Source: JAEXZL01 sp049943125 (GTDB lineage: Bacteria; Bacillota; Clostridia; Clostridiales; Clostridiaceae). Taken from it: 64,000 bases of DNA. The notes under the pieces are model-generated. The model saw only the letters and a program-made list of their open reading frames with translations, did no database searches and was not told the origin of the DNA. Position numbers and translations under genes: made by a program. The DNA is taken from assembly GCF_049943125.1 (NCBI RefSeq), contig NZ_CP188040.1, positions 3,410,001 to 3,474,000 on the forward strand, written 5' to 3'. Below are positions 1-7,453 of this stretch, piece by piece. Positions within the stretch are counted from its first letter, which is position 1; every line of letters begins with the position of its first letter.

Positions 1-999
1 GATTTAAAAGATATAGGTTGCCAGGTAGAGCTCTCTAACACCTACCACCTTCACTTAAGACCAGGAGATAAGGTGGTTAAAAATCTAGGTGGCCTACATA
101 AGTTTATGAATTGGGATAGACCTATACTTACGGATTCTGGAGGCTTCCAGGTTTTTTCCTTAGCTAAGCTAAGAAAGATAAAAGAAGAGGGAGTTTATTT
201 TAATTCTCATATAGATGGAAGAAGGATTTTTATGGGGCCTGAGGAATCCATGCAAATTCAGAGCAACTTAGCTTCAACTATAGCCATGGCCTTTGACGAA
301 TGTATACCCAATCCTTCTACAAGAGAATATGTGATAAATTCTGTTGCTAGGACTACCCGCTGGCTTGAGAGATGTAAGGTGGAGATGGATAGACTTAATA
401 CTCTTCCTGATACCATAAATAAAAAACAAATGCTCTTTGGTATTAACCAAGGAGGAACCTATGAAGATATTAGAATAGATCATGCTAAAACCATAGCTAA
501 GATGGATCTTGATGGCTATGCAATTGGTGGTTTAGCTGTGGGAGAAACCCATGAAGAAATGTATAGAATTATTGATGCTGTTGTTCCCCACTTACCAGAT
601 AATAAGCCTATATATCTTATGGGAGTTGGTCTTCCAAGCAATATTTTAGAGGCTGTAGAAAGAGGAGTGGACTTCTTTGATTGCGTTCTTCCTGCTAGAA
701 ATGGAAGGCATGGGCATGTTTTTACAGCTTCAGGAAAAATAAATATTATGAATGCCAAATTCGAACAGGATTCAAGGCCAATAGATGAAGGCTGCCAGTG
801 TCCTGCCTGTCAGCATTATACAAGGGCGTACATAAGACATCTATTTAAGGCGAAAGAAATGTTGGCTATGAGACTTTGTGTATTGCATAATCTTTATTTT
901 TATAATAAACTAATGCTAGACATAAGAGATGCCATAGATGGCGATTATTTTGAAGATTTTAAAGCTAAAAAGCTTCATGATTGGGGTGGCACTTCTTAG
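1..999 (+). CDS. tgt: Queuine/preQ1 tRNA-guanine transglycosylase, 5' end missing
   Basis: This enzyme exchanges guanine-34 for preQ1 in tRNAs with GUN anticodons (Asp, Asn, His, Tyr). The frame is open from base 1, so the gene begins before the window and roughly the first 50 residues are missing. Visible family marks are NTYHL..RPG near the left edge, the DSGGFQVFS active-site segment, the GVDFFDCVLPARNGRHG segment carrying the nucleophilic Asp, and the zinc site CQCPAC with a later His in LCVLHNL. The stop lies 24 bases before yajC, which has its own AGGAGGG. The tgt-yajC order is common in bacteria. Identification is secure; only the N-terminus is unseen. Confidence 0.97.
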   Translation, partial: DLKDIGCQVELSNTYHLHLRPGDKVVKNLGGLHKFMNWDRPILTDSGGFQVFSLAKLRKIKEEGVYFNSHIDGRRIFMGPEESMQIQSNLASTIAMAFDECIPNPSTREYVINSVARTTRWLERCKVEMDRLNTLPDTINKKQMLFGINQGGTYEDIRIDHAKTIAKMDLDGYAIGGLAVGETHEEMYRIIDAVVPHLPDNKPIYLMGVGLPSNILEAVERGVDFFDCVLPARNGRHGHVFTASGKINIMNAKFEQDSRPIDEGCQCPACQHYTRAYIRHLFKAKEMLAMRLCVLHNLYFYNKLMLDIRDAIDGDYFEDFKAKKLHDWGGTS

Positions 1000-1023
1000 A
1001 GCATACATGTAGGAGGGAAAAAT

Positions 1024-1305
1024 ATGCAAGAACTATTATTTAGCTGGGGTCCAATAATTTTAATGCTGGTGGTATTTTATCTTGTTTTGATAATACCGGA
1101 AAAGAAGAGAAAAAAGAAGTATGATGATATGATTAATGGGTTGAAAATTAATGATGAAATAGTAACCCGTGGTGGAATATTAGGAAGATTAATTAATATC
1201 CAAGAGGATTATGTAATAGTAGAAAGTGGCCCTGACAAAGCTAGATTTAAGCTCACTAAGCAGGGAATATCTAATGTTATAGTAAAAACTGAAGAAAATA
1301 AATAG
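1024..1305 (+). CDS. yajC: Preprotein translocase subunit YajC
   Basis: Small accessory protein of the Sec translocase, normally in complex with SecDF. The 93 residues hold one N-terminal membrane helix (about residues 7-25, WGPIILMLVVFYLVLIIP), a basic stretch EKKRKKKYDDM, and a cytoplasmic beta-rich domain with NDEIVTRGGILGRL, typical of the family. The start ATG is preceded by AGGAGGG at 1011-1017. In related Clostridia secD and secF usually lie a few genes downstream; they are not in this window, so the partners must be encoded elsewhere. A terminator-like hairpin follows the stop. Confidence 0.95.
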   Translation: MQELLFSWGPIILMLVVFYLVLIIPEKKRKKKYDDMINGLKINDEIVTRGGILGRLINIQEDYVIVESGPDKARFKLTKQGISNVIVKTEENK

Positions 1306-1310
1306 TAATA

Positions 1311-1359
1311 AAGCACCTCCTATATACATATGTAATAGTATTTAGGGGGTGTTTATTTT
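1311..1359 (+). terminator. Terminator-like hairpin containing the next gene's ribosome binding site
   Basis: Arms 1311-1322 and 1343-1354 pair over 12 bp with two G-U pairs and a loop of about 20 bases, followed by a T-rich tract. The 3' arm (AGGGGGTG) is also the only good ribosome binding site for the TTG start at 1358, so the folded RNA would both favour termination after yajC and hide the site. Confidence 0.6.
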
Positions 1360-1726
1360 GAATAATTCTATTGCAATGAGAAAGATTATAAAAGGGGTAG
1401 TCTTTGCTTTAATAACAACTTTCATAGGTATATTTCTTTTAAGCTTAGCTATGATATTCTTAGATATTAGTCCAGGAACAAATGTTATTGTAAACATAAT
1501 TATTACCGCAGTGAGTGTGTTTTTAGGAACAGTATACAGCGCTAGGGCCATTAATAGGAACGGATGGATGATAGGGTTTTTTGTGGCCTTAGGCTATATT
1601 TTGTGTATCTTTATATTTTATGCAGTGTTAAATGGTGGTGTAGAGCTCTCAATAACAGATCTATACAGAACTATCATGGCCTTGGCTGTGGGAATATTCT
1701 CAGGAATGCTTGGTATAAACTTGTGA
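1358..1726 (+). CDS. TIGR04086-type small membrane protein
   Basis: A 122-residue protein with four predicted membrane helices (about residues 9-30, 40-60, 68-90 and 100-122) and almost no soluble part. Its position just after yajC and its size fit the TIGR04086 family of Clostridia, whose function is unknown. I chose TTG at 1358 because AGGGGG (1344-1349) lies 8 bases upstream; the GTG at 1349 overlaps that site and is unlikely. The ribosome binding site is inside a terminator-like hairpin, so expression probably depends on readthrough or unfolding. Family assignment rests on context and topology and is less certain than the reading frame. Confidence 0.75.
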   Translation: MNNSIAMRKIIKGVVFALITTFIGIFLLSLAMIFLDISPGTNVIVNIIITAVSVFLGTVYSARAINRNGWMIGFFVALGYILCIFIFYAVLNGGVELSITDLYRTIMALAVGIFSGMLGINL

Positions 1727-1744
1727 AAATTAATATTAGCCATT

Positions 1745-1780
1745 ATAAGACAGTAACAGATTTGTTGCTGTCTTATTTAT
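1745..1780 (+). terminator. Hairpin terminator after the membrane protein
   Basis: A 14-bp stem (ATAAGACAGTAACA with TGTTGCTGTCTTAT, one G-U pair) with a 4-base loop at 1759-1762, followed by a short T-rich tail. It ends the tgt-yajC-membrane protein unit. Confidence 0.65.
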
Positions 1781-2044
1781 GGGTGACCTTATATAGTTAA
1801 TTGACTTATTAATGACCTGCTGAAGGAAGACAGCTTAGATGGTTGTGAAAATTTAATGGAAGAGTATACATTCAGAAGAAGTTTAAGTCTAAAATATGCC
1901 ATTTTTATCAATATTAATTGTAAAAAAATTTAATTTAAATTATAATATATATTGTTTTCTTTTATAGAATAAAAAATGAAAATATATTATCTCTTAGTAT
2001 TAAAATATAGTATTGATGGATAATAATTAAATGGAGGATTAGTG
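1781..2044 (+). other. Intergenic stretch with a possible decayed reading frame and the apt leader
   Basis: No complete gene is visible. From 1805 to about 1930 one + frame stays open for some 42 codons without an obvious start or ribosome binding site (it reads DLLKEDSLDGCENLMEEY and onwards). I do not recognise it; it may be chance or the remnant of a lost gene. The rest is AT-rich, with TATAAT-like sequences around 1940 that could belong to an apt promoter, though no clear -35 pairs with them. In many Clostridia this interval holds the SCIFF peptide, its maturase, secDF and recJ; none is here. Confidence 0.35.
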
Positions 2045-2563
2045 ATGGAGTATAAGGATTCAATAAGAATTATTGATGGTTTTCCAAAGGAAGGCATTAG
2101 CTTTAAAGATATAACAACCTTAATAAAGGATGGAGAAGGACTACGAAAAGCTGTAGACGACCTTGTTGAATTTCTTAAAGACAAGGAAATTGATGTAGTA
2201 GTTGGTCCTGAAGCTAGGGGATTCATTTTTGGAGTTCCAGTAGCTTATGCATTAGGTGTAGGTTTTGTACCTGTTAGAAAAAAAGGAAAGCTTCCTGCAG
2301 AAACTGTTAAAATCGAGTACTCCCTAGAATATGGAACTGATGTATTAGAGATTCATAAGGATGCAATCAAGCCTGGGGAAAGAGTAGCGATAGTCGATGA
2401 TCTATTAGCAACGGGAGGGACTATAGACGCTGTTGCTAAGCTAGTTGAGCAGGTTGGTGGAGAGGTTGCAGCTATGGGATTTGCAATAGAGCTGACAGAG
2501 TTAAATGGTAGAGAAAAGCTTGGAAACTATGAGATAAGTTCCTTGGTTCAATATGACATTTAA
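2045..2563 (+). CDS. apt: Adenine phosphoribosyltransferase
   Basis: Salvages adenine to AMP using PRPP in the cytoplasm. The 172 residues carry the PRPP-binding loop VAIVDDLLATGGT (about residues 118-130) and the family segments GFPKEGISFKDITTLIKD and GPEARGFIFG. The length equals the usual size. ATG 2045 is 7 bases after GGAGG (2033-2037); GTG at 2042 is in frame but too close. The order apt-relA is conserved in Firmicutes, where recJ usually precedes apt; here recJ is absent. A hairpin between apt and relA suggests partial uncoupling. Confidence 0.97.
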   Translation: MEYKDSIRIIDGFPKEGISFKDITTLIKDGEGLRKAVDDLVEFLKDKEIDVVVGPEARGFIFGVPVAYALGVGFVPVRKKGKLPAETVKIEYSLEYGTDVLEIHKDAIKPGERVAIVDDLLATGGTIDAVAKLVEQVGGEVAAMGFAIELTELNGREKLGNYEISSLVQYDI

Positions 2564-2608
2564 ATTATTTGAAAAAATTAATTATATATTATATAATTAT
2601 AATAAAAT

Positions 2609-2640
2609 TGGCTGGTTGCACAAAACCAGCCATTGATTTT
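2609..2640 (+). terminator. Hairpin between apt and relA
   Basis: GGCTGGTT (2610-2617) pairs with AACCAGCC (2624-2631) around a 6-base loop, followed by an interrupted T tract (ATTGATTTT). It could be a weak terminator or an attenuation point before relA. Confidence 0.5.
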
Positions 2641-2690
2641 AATAAAAATAGTATAAATATAAATAGATTTTTAGAGGAGTGTTTTATCCT

Positions 2691-4865
2691 ATGTTGGAGC
2701 AACTTATGGATATTATTGATAATAATGATTATTCAGTGGATAAAAAATTAATAGAGAAAGCCTTTTTGTTAGCGGAAGTTGCTCATAAGACGCAGAGGCG
2801 GGAATCTGGTGAACCTTACATAGTTCATCCTTTAGCTGTTGCCTGCATATTAGCTGAAATGGGTATGGACACTAATACTATTGCTGCTGGACTTCTCCAT
2901 GATGTTATAGAGGATACAGATTACTCCTACGATGATTTGAAGAGAGAATTTAATGAGGAAATTGCTAATCTTGTAGATGGCGTTACTAAGCTAGGAAAGA
3001 TTAAATATAAAACAAAGCAGGAGCAGCAGGCAGATAATGTTCGAAAAATGCTTCTAGCCATGGCCAAGGATATAAGAGTTATAATTATAAAGCTAGCTGA
3101 CAGGCTTCATAATTTGAGAACTTTAAAGTTTATGACTCCTAATAAACAAAAAGAAAAAGCAGAAGAAACCTTAGATATTTACGCTCCAATAGCTCATAGG
3201 CTAGGTATGTCAAAAATTAAATGGGAATTAGAGGATTTAGCTTTTAGATATATTAATCCTGATAAGTATTATCAGCTGGTAAATGAGATATCCGAAAAAA
3301 GAGTTGAAAGAGAAGCTTATATCGCTTTAGTAGTGAAGGATTTAAAAGATAAACTTTCTTTATCAGGTATAGAATCAGATATAGAAGGTAGACCTAAGCA
3401 CTTTTATAGCATTTATAGAAAGATGGTTAATAAAAATAAAACCATCGAGCAAATTTTCGATTTGACAGCCATACGTCTTTTAGTAGACTCTGTTAAAGAT
3501 TGCTATGCTGTATTAGGTATAGTCCACACTATATATAAGCCTATACCAGGAAGATTTAAAGACTATATAGCTATGCCTAAGCCTAATATGTATCAGTCCT
3601 TACATACAACAGTTATAGGTCCTCAAGGAAAGCCCTTCGAAATTCAGATAAGAACCTATGACATGCATAGAACTTCTGAATACGGAATAGCCGCTCACTG
3701 GAAATATAAAGAGAGTGCTAATGATGGAGGAGAAGGGGATTTTGCAAATAAGCTGGCTTGGCTTAGAGATATTTTAGAATGGCAGAAGGATACCTCTGAT
3801 GCAGAAGAGTTTATGGAAGCCTTTAAAATAGATCTTTTTACTGATGAAATATTTGTATTTACTCCAAAAGGCGTGGTTATTAATCTACCCAACGAAGCAA
3901 CTCCTATAGATTTTGCCTACAAAATTCATACAGATATAGGTAATAGATGTATTGGAGCAAAGGTTAATGGTAAGCTGGTAACCTTAGATTACAAGCTAAA
4001 GACTGGTGATATAGTAGAGATATTAACATCTACAATAGCAAAAGGTCCCAATCTAGACTGGCTTAATATTGTTAAAAGTAATCAAGCAAAAAGTAAGATT
4101 AGGGCTTGGTACAAAAAGGCTAAGAAGGATGAGAATATTTCTAAAGGGAAAGAAATGCTTGAAAAGGAAGCGAAAAAACAGGGAGCTAATTTTTCTGAGC
4201 TTGCCAAAGGGGATATATATGAGAAGCTAATAAAGAAATATAATTTCCATTCTCAAGATGATATATATGCTGCTGTAGGTATGGGGCAGATTATAGCTTC
4301 AACTTTGGTTTCTAAATTAAAAGAATCACAAACTATTGATAAAAACATTACCATAGAGGATATTAATAAATCCATTGAAGAGCAAAATAATAAGTCTCAA
4401 AGAGTAAAAAACTCAGCAGCTGGAGTTACCGTTAAAGGATTAAACAATATAATGGTGAGATTCGCTAAGTGCTGTGGTCCTGTAGCTGGAGACGAAATTG
4501 TAGGGTATATTACTAAAGGGAGAGGAATTTCAGTACATCGTAGGGATTGTTCAAATATTAAAAGTCTTCCTATTGATGAACAGCATAAGCTTGTGGAAGT
4601 TAGCTGGGGAACATCTCAAGGGGAGGATTATATTAGCGAAATTCAAGTTAGAGGTGAAGATAGGAGTGGATTACTTACAGACATTATGACTATAATATCT
4701 GAAGCCAATCTGCAGCTTCAAGCTCTAAATGCTAAAACCTCCAAGAATAACATTGCTTCTATTAATATTAAATTAAGAATAAAGTCCATAGAACAACTGA
4801 AAGAATTAATGAGGAAAATCAGAAAATTAAATGGAGTAATGGAAGTTTATAGAATGTATAATTAA
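2691..4865 (+). CDS. relA: Bifunctional (p)ppGpp synthetase/hydrolase, RelA/SpoT homolog
   Basis: Long-type stringent-response enzyme of 724 residues, which makes and degrades (p)ppGpp. Domains in order: HD hydrolase with intact HDVIED (about residues 70-75), synthetase around residues 200-330 with FYSIYRKM and RFKDYIA, TGS around 385-445, a cysteine-bearing conserved segment FAKCCGP, and a C-terminal ACT domain from about 650. The RFKD signature is the RxKD form typical of bifunctional enzymes, and the intact HD motif agrees with hydrolase activity. ATG 2691 is taken because GTG 2679 lies in the ribosome binding site GAGGAG; the resulting 11-base spacing is slightly long. dtd follows after 38 bases. 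Confidence 0.96.
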   Translation: MLEQLMDIIDNNDYSVDKKLIEKAFLLAEVAHKTQRRESGEPYIVHPLAVACILAEMGMDTNTIAAGLLHDVIEDTDYSYDDLKREFNEEIANLVDGVTKLGKIKYKTKQEQQADNVRKMLLAMAKDIRVIIIKLADRLHNLRTLKFMTPNKQKEKAEETLDIYAPIAHRLGMSKIKWELEDLAFRYINPDKYYQLVNEISEKRVEREAYIALVVKDLKDKLSLSGIESDIEGRPKHFYSIYRKMVNKNKTIEQIFDLTAIRLLVDSVKDCYAVLGIVHTIYKPIPGRFKDYIAMPKPNMYQSLHTTVIGPQGKPFEIQIRTYDMHRTSEYGIAAHWKYKESANDGGEGDFANKLAWLRDILEWQKDTSDAEEFMEAFKIDLFTDEIFVFTPKGVVINLPNEATPIDFAYKIHTDIGNRCIGAKVNGKLVTLDYKLKTGDIVEILTSTIAKGPNLDWLNIVKSNQAKSKIRAWYKKAKKDENISKGKEMLEKEAKKQGANFSELAKGDIYEKLIKKYNFHSQDDIYAAVGMGQIIASTLVSKLKESQTIDKNITIEDINKSIEEQNNKSQRVKNSAAGVTVKGLNNIMVRFAKCCGPVAGDEIVGYITKGRGISVHRRDCSNIKSLPIDEQHKLVEVSWGTSQGEDYISEIQVRGEDRSGLLTDIMTIISEANLQLQALNAKTSKNNIASINIKLRIKSIEQLKELMRKIRKLNGVMEVYRMYN

Positions 4866-4903
4866 TCCTGTTATTTATTATTAATATTTTTAAGGAGTAT
4901 GCT

Positions 4904-5353
4904 ATGAGAGCTGTAGTTCAAAGAGTAAAGAAATCCAGCGTAACAGTAGAGGGGGAGACTATTGGTAGTATAGGCTTAGGGTTTACTGTACTACTTGGGA
5001 TAGGCAAAGATGACAGTGAAGAGGATATAAAATATCTTAAGGATAAAATTACGTATCTTCGGGTTTTTGAGGATGAAGAGGGTAAAATGAATTTATCCTT
5101 AAAGGATGTTGGAGGAGCCTTACTTGTAATTTCTCAGTTTACCCTTTTAGGGGACAGTCGTAAGGGCAGGAGACCAAACTTTATGAATGCTCTAGGAGGA
5201 GATAAGGCTGAAAGCTTATATGAGCTTTTTCTTGAGGAGTGTAAGAAGGAAGGTCTTATGGTTGAATCGGGAAGCTTTGGTGCTGAGATGGAAGTCCATA
5301 TAGTTAATGATGGTCCAGTTACGATATTATTAGATAGTAAGAAAACATTTTAA
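4904..5353 (+). CDS. dtd: D-aminoacyl-tRNA deacylase
   Basis: Hydrolyses the ester between D-amino acids (and glycine on tRNA-Ala) and tRNA, a proofreading step in trans. At 149 residues it has the standard length. It starts with the family hallmark MRAVVQRV, contains SQFTLLGD (about residues 78-85) and RPNFMNA, and ends with the Gly-cisPro segment GPVTILLDS that forms the chiral filter. AAGGAG at 4891-4896 precedes the ATG. relA-dtd-metallohydrolase-hemZ-aspS form a closely packed run, an order widely seen in Clostridia. Confidence 0.97.
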   Translation: MRAVVQRVKKSSVTVEGETIGSIGLGFTVLLGIGKDDSEEDIKYLKDKITYLRVFEDEEGKMNLSLKDVGGALLVISQFTLLGDSRKGRRPNFMNALGGDKAESLYELFLEECKKEGLMVESGSFGAEMEVHIVNDGPVTILLDSKKTF

Positions 5354-5365
5354 GAGGTGTTTATA

Positions 5366-5968
5366 ATGATTGTTAAAACTATCCCTGCAGGTATGTATGC
5401 TGCAAACTGCTATTTAATTTATAATGAAATTACAATGGATGCTCTAGTTCTAGATCCAGGAGGCGACGAAGATTTTATTATAAAAAACATAGATAGGTTA
5501 AATTTAAATGTTAAAGCAATTTTATTAACCCATGGTCATATGGATCATGTAGGTGCATTAAAAGCCATAGCTGATAGATATAAGGTTATGACTTATATTA
5601 ATAAAAAGGATATTGAATATATGAAAAAGGGAAGCCCTGTCTTTGGAAAGTTTCTTGATATAGTGGTAACTTTTGTAGAAGATAATGAAGTTATAAATAT
5701 TGCAGGGTTTCAGGTTCAATGCATATGGACACCAGGACATACGCCTGGGGGGATGTGCTTCTTAATTGAGGACTCACTTTTTGCCGGTGATACACTGTTT
5801 CAAGGTTCTATTGGGAGGACTGATTTTGAAGGTGGTGACTATGACACAATAATTAATAGTATTGTAGAAAAGCTTATGATATTAGAAGATAATGTTATAG
5901 TTTATCCTGGTCATGGAGAAGCTACAACTATTATTCAGGAAAGAAATTACAATCCTTTTATTAACTAA
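5366..5968 (+). CDS. MBL-fold metallohydrolase, glyoxalase II-like
   Basis: A 200-residue metallo-beta-lactamase fold hydrolase. The metal motif HGHMDH is at residues 56-61; further ligands appear in TPGHTPGG, in FAGDTLF and in the late YPGHGEAT. This layout is that of the glyoxalase II-like group found between dtd and hemZ in Clostridia. The substrate is not known for this branch, so hydroxyacylglutathione hydrolase activity should not be assumed. ATG 5366 has AGAGGTG 6 bases upstream; GTG 5357 sits within that site. The gene is separated from hemZ by only 12 bases. Confidence 0.9.
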   Translation: MIVKTIPAGMYAANCYLIYNEITMDALVLDPGGDEDFIIKNIDRLNLNVKAILLTHGHMDHVGALKAIADRYKVMTYINKKDIEYMKKGSPVFGKFLDIVVTFVEDNEVINIAGFQVQCIWTPGHTPGGMCFLIEDSLFAGDTLFQGSIGRTDFEGGDYDTIINSIVEKLMILEDNVIVYPGHGEATTIIQERNYNPFIN

Positions 5969-5980
5969 TCTGGAGTGCTT

Positions 5981-7429
5981 ATGAAAATAAATATAAATCT
6001 AAATAACATGGCTTATAGATATGATGTTTATCAGATGTTTAATATATATTATCTCATGGATGATATAGTATTTAATAAACCTGAAAATAATGAGGATAAG
6101 ATATATCACATATCTATCTGTGATAATTCTATTGATATAAAGGGTCCTAAAATAAATACTGAATATTATTATGACAAAATAATAGGATATAATAATTTTA
6201 TAAAAAAATCATTATTTATGTATCTTAAAGAAGAAACGGGGCAGGAGCATCCTTGGGGTACCTTAATAGGGATAAGACCTAGTAAAATTGCCTATGATTT
6301 AATGAAAAAAGGCTTTTCTGAGAATGATGTTATTGAACATTTTAGTAAGGTTTATGTAGCTTCTGAAGAAAAAGCTAGGCTATGCATGGAAGTTGCAAGG
6401 AATGAAGCTACTTTTATTAATGAGGATGAAAACTGTATAAGTATATACATCGGTATGCCATTTTGTCCCACAAGATGTGCATACTGTTCTTTTGCTTCAA
6501 ATCCCATTGGGAGCTCAAAAAAATTAGTAGAACCATATCTAAATGCCCTGATAAAAGAAATTAATGCTATCTCAGACTATATAGATAAAAGAGGTTTGAG
6601 AATAGAGACTGTTTATTTCGGTGGGGGAACGCCGACATCCATTTCCAATGAGGAATTTTATTCTTTAATGAATATAATACATAATAGATTTATCGAAGGT
6701 AGAAATATAAGAGAGTTTACCGTTGAATGCGGAAGACCAGATAGTATAACTATCCATAAGCTAAGGACCATGAAAGAATTTAATGTAGATAGAATTAGTA
6801 TTAATCCTCAAACTATGAATGATGAGACTTTGAGAGTCATTGGCCGAGGTCACAAGGCACAGCTTGTTAAGGATATCTTTAAAGAAGCTAGAAGCCTTGG
6901 ATTTGATAATATAAATATGGATATAATTGTTGGCTTGCAGGGAGAAGGTTTAGAAGAGATAAATTATACCTGCAAGGAAATAAAGAAATTATCCCCAGAT
7001 AGTGTTACTGTACATGGTTTATCTATAAAAAGAGCTTCTAAGATTCATGAAAACATAGTGCTGAATAAGAGATACTATGTACCAGAGCAGAAAGAGCTTC
7101 TGGAAATGTATAGTACTACTAAAGTACTATCAGAAGAGCTTGAGATGATACCCTATTATATGTATAGACAAAAAAATATGTTGGGAAACATGGAAAACAT
7201 AGGTTATACTATTAAAGGTAAAGAGTGTATATACAACATAGAAATGATTGAAGAAAAACAAACTATTATAGCTTTGGGAGCAGATGCAATATCTAAGGTA
7301 GTATTTTTAGAGGAAAATCGTATTGAGAGATTTGGGAACTTAAAGGATGTATTACAGTACACCGAGAGGATTGAAACTCTTATTGAAAAGAAAATAGAGC
7401 TTTTAGATACTTTATATAACAAGCTTTAA
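5981..7429 (+). CDS. hemZ: Coproporphyrinogen III dehydrogenase-like radical SAM protein HemZ
   Basis: Radical SAM protein of 482 residues in the HemN/HemZ group, proposed to convert coproporphyrinogen III anaerobically. The 4Fe-4S cluster motif CxxxCxxC is at C162, C166 and C169 (CPTRCAYC), followed by the glycine-rich VYFGGGTPTS. The roughly 160-residue N-terminal extension before the radical SAM core is characteristic of HemZ rather than HemN. ATG 5981 follows TGGAGTG; GTG 5975 overlaps it. No other haem biosynthesis genes are nearby, so the physiological substrate is inferred from the family only. aspS follows after 24 bases. Confidence 0.93.
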   Translation: MKININLNNMAYRYDVYQMFNIYYLMDDIVFNKPENNEDKIYHISICDNSIDIKGPKINTEYYYDKIIGYNNFIKKSLFMYLKEETGQEHPWGTLIGIRPSKIAYDLMKKGFSENDVIEHFSKVYVASEEKARLCMEVARNEATFINEDENCISIYIGMPFCPTRCAYCSFASNPIGSSKKLVEPYLNALIKEINAISDYIDKRGLRIETVYFGGGTPTSISNEEFYSLMNIIHNRFIEGRNIREFTVECGRPDSITIHKLRTMKEFNVDRISINPQTMNDETLRVIGRGHKAQLVKDIFKEARSLGFDNINMDIIVGLQGEGLEEINYTCKEIKKLSPDSVTVHGLSIKRASKIHENIVLNKRYYVPEQKELLEMYSTTKVLSEELEMIPYYMYRQKNMLGNMENIGYTIKGKECIYNIEMIEEKQTIIALGADAISKVVFLEENRIERFGNLKDVLQYTERIETLIEKKIELLDTLYNKL

Positions 7430-7453
7430 GAAAATATTTAAGGAGGAATTACG

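Noticed and set aside
1564..1800. 78-codon frame overlapping the small membrane protein gene
   Set aside because: It lies mostly inside the TIGR04086-type gene in another frame, runs through the terminator hairpin and has no ribosome binding site.
2569..2751. 60-codon frame between apt and relA
   Set aside because: It crosses the hairpin at 2609-2640 and the relA start, and its composition is that of AT-rich intergenic DNA.
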